11,344 bases of DNA, from assembly GCA_003024985.2 (NCBI GenBank), contig PXIH01S0011347.1; one strand, given 5' to 3'. Source of the DNA: Euperipatoides rowelli (taxonomy: Eukaryota > Onychophora > Udeonychophora > Euonychophora > Peripatopsidae). A program made the translations under genes and the position numbers. This document shows positions 8,401-11,344 of the stretch, one piece after another (position 1 is the first letter of the stretch; each line of letters starts with the position of its first letter). The notes under the pieces are model-generated. The model was not told the origin of the DNA. It saw nothing but the letters and a program-made list of their open reading frames with translations, and ran no database searches.

Positions 8401-10110
8401 TGGTCATGTGTGGCTGGTCCAGTGATTAAGTAGGCTGACTCAACACTGCCAACAGTCACTGGGTGTCCGAAAAAAAAAGCCCTTTTCCGGTTTTGTCCAG
8501 AAAATGTACTTAATGAATCTTTCTGTATTTAGCCTAAATCACTTCTTGTGCAATGTAAAATTGAAAATTCCTGAATAATTTATTTGTTAAAGAAGTTTTC
8601 AATTAAAGTAAAAATGAAAATTATTCTAAATACAATTGGCCTAAATTTTGAGACATTTTATATAATGAGAACCCAATAGTCAAAATGAGGAAATAATCAA
8701 TAAATTGGCCAATAAAGTTTTAATTTCATTTACAAATAGAATTATAAATGATAATCCTTTAACACCAAACCAACAGTTTTTGTCAATCTTTGCTGGTTTT
8801 GATGCAATAGTCATGCCAGGTTAATACAAGTTTATACTGCTACTTTGTGTCATTGCAACGTGAAGTTTAAAGAAAAATTTAAAATGAGGTATTCTTTGAG
8901 ACTTGAATTTAAAATCATTATAATTTATAGGGTTTGTCTTTTGCCCATTTCAGCTTTGTTTCAATCCAATACTACATCTTTGATTCAATCTAATTTAACA
9001 AAAGTATAATGTTTCTTTTATCAATTTTTTTTGTGTTGATGACACCTATGTTGCATAATAAATTCAGTAAGTAAATAAATGCAGTAAATAAATTACATGT
9101 GGGGGTGGGGGGTTAGATAGTAATGTATGATTTTTTTAGAAATAAAGTATTGTTATTTAAATAAGTTTATGTTATAAAAGCTTTTATTTTCATGATTAAA
9201 TGGTTGAAAGTCTTAAAAAAAGTATCTAAACTAATTCTGTTAATTGATAGTAGTAGAAACCCCATCGAATTCGATGGTAATTTTTTTGGGGGACAAAGAA
9301 TTTGGTGTCGTGTTTTGAACTATGCTAAACACTCCCATGTTACTTGCTCCCTCCCACTCCCATCCCCCAAAAAATGGCAAAGTCTATTTTCATTGTCTAA
9401 AATGATGGAATTCAATTGGGCCCCCCCTAGCACCCCATATGATCATCTATGACCTTGACTTTTTACATACATATTCTAGACCTCTAAAGTAACACAAATT
9501 TCAAATTTCAACTTAATCAGAGAATTTTAAAAAATTTTGATTTTAACCCGTTAAAATTGACAGACCGATTGATCAACCTCATTAAAACAAACCTAACAAC
9601 AAACAAAAAATGCAAGTCAATTGAACAAACCATTTGGGAGAAAATGCAATTTAAAGAGTTTGGAATGACAGAATGATAGATGCAGAATAACGAATGACAT
9701 ATACACAGAAAAAAAATTGTTTGTTTTTTCAATATAATAATTCATATATTCTTACCATATATCCACATTAAGCCAATACACTCGGAAACTGCAATGAACA
9801 GAGCTGGAAAGCCTCCACCATATTCATCCATTATATTTAATACATACTGTCCTCCCTTATAAGAAGAAAAAAACAATGTAATCTTTTGTATCAAGAAAAA
9901 ATGTAAAAAATTATATTTTTGACTCTAGTAAAATATTGAATAGACTTTTTGTTTTGCCATTAATGTTAAAAAAAAACTTACCTTTGTAACACAAGGCAAA
10001 CCCAAGAGATAGCAGGCTATTGATACACAAATTGTTATGATAAGTTTTTTCTTCCGTAAAAATGGAAATTCATCAAAGATGGAAGTTAAAATTGTCTCCA
10101 AAAGAGCAAA
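5285..10110 (-). CDS. SLC6 family Na+-dependent neurotransmitter/amino-acid transporter, C-terminal 214 residues (spliced, 5' part outside window)
   Basis: This is a plasma-membrane symporter of the SLC6 (NSS) family, which uses the sodium gradient, usually with chloride, to import a neurotransmitter, amino acid or related solute. The segments 10110-9982, 9855-9756, 6860-6760, 5991-5821 and 5428-5285 join in frame with consensus GT-AG sites and no internal stop. In the joined partial protein, residues 1-16 are the end of TM8, about 23-39 TM9, 58-76 TM10, 99-117 TM11 and 136-158 TM12. The tail runs from 159 to 214. Family hallmarks visible are DEFP, GLPCVTKGG, YG-NRFCDD, MLGFRPNIYWR, YGSYDYP, DGVGWLL and a tail DWRPA. 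Glu68 in TM10 sits where other members have the extracellular-gate acid. SLC6 proteins usually have 600-700 residues, so about two thirds, including the TM1, TM3 and TM6 substrate-site segments, is missing. The TM11-12 and tail pattern resembles the glycine/proline subgroup, but substrate cannot be assigned. Family certain; subtype unknown. Confidence 0.95.
5429..5820 (-). other. Intron between exons D and E
   Basis: This 392-nt intron has donor GTATGT and acceptor TTTTCAG. It holds a G-rich (plus strand) patch, CATGTGGGGGTGGGG at 5596-5610, that recurs in the intron between exons B and C. I see no gene in it. Confidence 0.85.
5821..5991 (-). CDS. SLC6 exon D: end of TM11, extracellular loop 6, TM12
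   Basis: This 171-nt exon encodes 57 residues, phase 0 at both ends. The end of TM11 (FIFIYSM) leads to an extracellular loop with YGSYDYPDWADG, then TM12 and a short KQKGGSLTN stretch on the cytoplasmic side. The acceptor is TACTTTCAG (6000-5992) and the donor AAT|GTATGT at 5820. The reading frame stays open beyond both splice sites, but those extensions do not look like SLC6 and the joined frame across the sites does. Confidence 0.95.
5992..6759 (-). other. Intron between exons C and D
   Basis: This 768-nt intron is AT-rich with no supported gene. It contains a CAT trinucleotide run (6252-6266). Beside it is a stem with one bulge, ATGATGG plus TAGCA (6233-6244), pairing with TGCTA and CCATCAT (6246-6258). 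Interrupted TAAT-type repeats fill much of 6080-6180. Confidence 0.8.
6760..6860 (-). CDS. SLC6 exon C: TM10-TM11 loop and first half of TM11
   Basis: This 101-nt exon completes the split Gly codon and encodes LNRFCDDMQLMLGFRPNIYW followed by the start of TM11. The RFC-D--MLGF-P---WR pattern is among the most diagnostic SLC6 signatures. The acceptor is TTATAG at 6866-6861 and the donor CTG|GTAAGT at 6759. It follows a 2895-nt intron, the largest complete intron visible. Confidence 0.95.
7683..7697. repeat. (TTG)5 microsatellite
   Basis: Five TTG units in the large intron of the transporter gene. Nothing else notable. Confidence 0.85.
8411..8470 (+). mobile_element. Candidate degraded tRNA-derived SINE head
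   Basis: TGGCTGGTCCAGTGATTAAG resembles a tRNA A box and D arm, and GGGTGTCCGA about 40 bases later loosely resembles a B box (GGTTCGA-type). An A run follows at once. The same patch has perfect 7-bp arms CCAGTGA (8419-8425) and TCACTGG (8456-8462), so a plain hairpin is an alternative. No full cloverleaf could be drawn. Confidence 0.25.
9262..9277. repeat. Perfect 16-bp palindrome CCATCGAATTCGATGG
   Basis: The sequence equals its own reverse complement over all 16 bases, with no spacer. It is unusual in this AT-rich intron because it includes two CpG sites. It lies just outside the left arm of the inverted repeat at 9282-9374 and may mark the edge of a small mobile element. Confidence 0.8.
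9282..9374. repeat. 12-bp inverted repeat, possible miniature element
   Basis: The arms are TTTTTTGGGGGA (9282-9293) and TCCCCCAAAAAA (9363-9374), perfect complements around 69 bases. The enclosed and flanking DNA to about 9440 is much richer in C and G runs than the rest of the intron. No target-site duplication could be recognised, so MITE origin is only a guess. Confidence 0.5.
9756..9855 (-). CDS. SLC6 exon B: extracellular loop 5 and TM10
   Basis: This 100-nt exon encodes GGQYVLNIMDEYGGG and then TM10, ending in the family motif W-I-Y-G. The final Gly codon is split after its first base and completed by exon C. The acceptor follows a long T-rich tract ending in ATAAG; the donor is G|GTAAGA at 9755. 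Glu68 of the partial protein falls at the usual gate-acid position of TM10; that role is inferred from relatives. Confidence 0.94.
9982..10110 (-). CDS. SLC6 exon A: end of TM8 and TM9
   Basis: This 129-nt exon encodes 43 residues, phase 0 at both ends. It opens FALLETILTSIFDEFP, the second half of TM8 with the conserved DEFP, then LRKKK on the cytoplasmic side, then the hydrophobic TM9 ending GLPCVTK. The acceptor is a pyrimidine-rich tract ending in CAG (10113-10111) and the donor reads AAG|GTAAGT at 9981. The preceding LDS-type sodium-site residues of TM8 found in relatives must lie in an upstream exon that is not in the window. Confidence 0.94.
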
Positions 10111-11344
10111 CTGTAAATGAAAGAAATATTATGAGATACCTATTTTTATGTTCTTTTTACTATACAATAAAATTTCATACTATAAAAATATAATTTGTTT
10201 TATAAAGATTCAAATGAAATCCAATTAAAGTGTTTGTTTGATTAATATTTATAAAACTATAACCAACATCATGAAAAAAAAAAATTGAATAAGCAAAGAA
10301 AACAGTAATTTTTTTTCTTGACCACAATCATAGTAAAGATTAAAAAATTTAAAGTTAAAGATCATTTAAAGTGTCACATGGATCGCCAACTTATTGACTT
10401 CTTTGCTTTATGTATGACTTTTTTGTGATTTGTAAAATGTCTTATGACATATAGTATCAATCGTTTATATAAATCATTACAAATGTTATGTCTGTTGCAA
10501 GAGGGCATTATATTTTTACTTGTTTACTTCGGATACAAGCTTAAGTCAATGACTAGAGATCAATATAGTATAAATAATAATTTTTATTTTTAATTAGTAA
10601 TGTCACATTGCACTATCTTTGGCTTCAATGCAAATAAATCTCACAATAGAGGCTTAAGTCTTTTCTTTTTTTTTTAATTACAAGAATAGGTAAAAATGAT
10701 TAAACTTTAATTCAAATCATAAATCGGAAAGACAGCAGCTTTAATCCAGACCCAACTAATTGCTACAAACATTTTGAAGATGATTGTATGATATATTTTA
10801 TTAAATAATTTTATTATTTTCAATTCTTTTCTATATTAATTTCCTATTGCTATAGTATATATTTTTAATAAATACAATGCGTACAATAATAAAATTAACA
10901 GACGATTCCTTCTAAGACTATGCTGCTATTTCGTTATTTATAAAACCTGGTTTAATTTACTAAAATGTATAAACGTATTCGTTTATTAATGGATTAGATA
11001 AAGAATTTGGGAAATATGCTTTCTAATCTAAATATGGGAACGGGAGTATCTACAGGGTACAGTATATTAATTTATTAGTGCTAAAAGTTGGAATCTCATT
11101 ATTGGGGACCGTGTCACCACCACCGCGAAAAATATTCCTGCCACAACAAACGTTTATTTATGCTGTATTTTAAAAAAAATAAAAGATCTGCCGTGACAGA
11201 TTCTTTCCATATATTTGATCGACTTTAAATTGTCAAATTCAAAAAAACATAATTGCAATGCAAATAAATTTGCAGCAAGCGAATGGACGTGTAGTTTTCA
11301 CTTTCCAGCTACATTAATGAGAATGAAGTGTGTGTGTGTGGGGG
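10111..11344 (-). other. Intron upstream of exon A, running off the right edge
   Basis: The intron ends in a pyrimidine-rich CAG at 10113-10111. Over the 1234 bases available I could not find the preceding exon (TM6 to early TM8). The stretch holds a small 7-bp-arm inverted repeat, ATAAACG/CGTTTAT (10969-10986), a CpG-containing patch at 11105-11130, and a (GT)n run ending in G bases at 11328-11344. Confidence 0.7.

Larger units (their letters stand above)
6861..9755 (-). other. Large intron between exons B and C
   Basis: This 2895-nt intron contains a (TTG)5 run at 7683-7697, a 19-20-bp tandem pair TTAGATTAAAAA at 7894-7932 and a SINE-like or hairpin patch at 8411-8470. It also holds the G-rich 15-mer at 9096-9110 and a GC-richer patch with a perfect palindrome and inverted repeat at 9262-9374. 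No exon or independent gene is supported. Confidence 0.8.

Noticed and set aside
9192-9452. 86-codon open frame on the plus strand in the large intron
   Set aside because: The translation is biased by C and G runs of the inverted-repeat patch and shows no domain; the DNA looks like a repeat rather than a gene.
9517-9732. 71-codon minus-strand open frame next to exon B
   Set aside because: It sits downstream of the exon B donor within the intron, has no family similarity, and the T-rich composition explains it.
11110-11170. Possible upstream SLC6 exon (minus-strand TFVVAGIFFAVVV resembles the TM7 style)
   Set aside because: No convincing splice donor, a stop soon after, and the next residues do not fit the family; it is probably chance hydrophobic coding.

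Overview
The window looks like AT-rich nuclear DNA from an invertebrate animal. The evidence is a spliced gene with GT-AG introns, a decayed LINE retrotransposon and long AT-rich introns. The base composition would suit a hydrozoan cnidarian such as Hydra, but nothing here fixes the species. All supported coding sequence lies on the minus strand. There are no bacterial-type operons, rRNA genes, CRISPR arrays or intact tRNA genes.

Right part (5285-11344, minus strand): the 3' third of an SLC6-family sodium-dependent neurotransmitter/amino-acid transporter gene. Five exons (10110-9982, 9855-9756, 6860-6760, 5991-5821, 5428-5285) join in frame to encode the last 214 residues. These cover the end of TM8, TM9 to TM12 and the cytoplasmic tail. 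The 5' exons lie beyond the right edge. Introns between these exons are 126, 2895, 768 and 392 nt.

Middle (about 3860-5284): the probable 3' UTR of that gene. It holds a layered tandem repeat whose homology begins inside the last codon and stop codon, two neighbouring short hairpins, and a sense-strand cluster of perfect Pumilio/PUF-type elements (UGUA[A/U]AUA). The first canonical AATAAA on the sense strand after the stop is at 3889-3884.

Left part (1-2989): a fossil non-LTR retrotransposon, also on the minus strand and running off the left edge. It has an ORF1 with degenerate zinc knuckles, then an ORF2 with an APE-type endonuclease and the start of a reverse transcriptase. Stops and frameshifts break both ORFs. 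About 0.9 kb of mostly unassigned sequence separates it from the transporter's poly(A) signal.

No new multi-gene system was found. The most promising unexplained signal is the PUF-element cluster inside the stop-codon-abutting repeat of the transporter 3' UTR. Next come the palindrome and inverted-repeat patch at 9262-9374 and a SINE-like or hairpin patch at 8411-8470.
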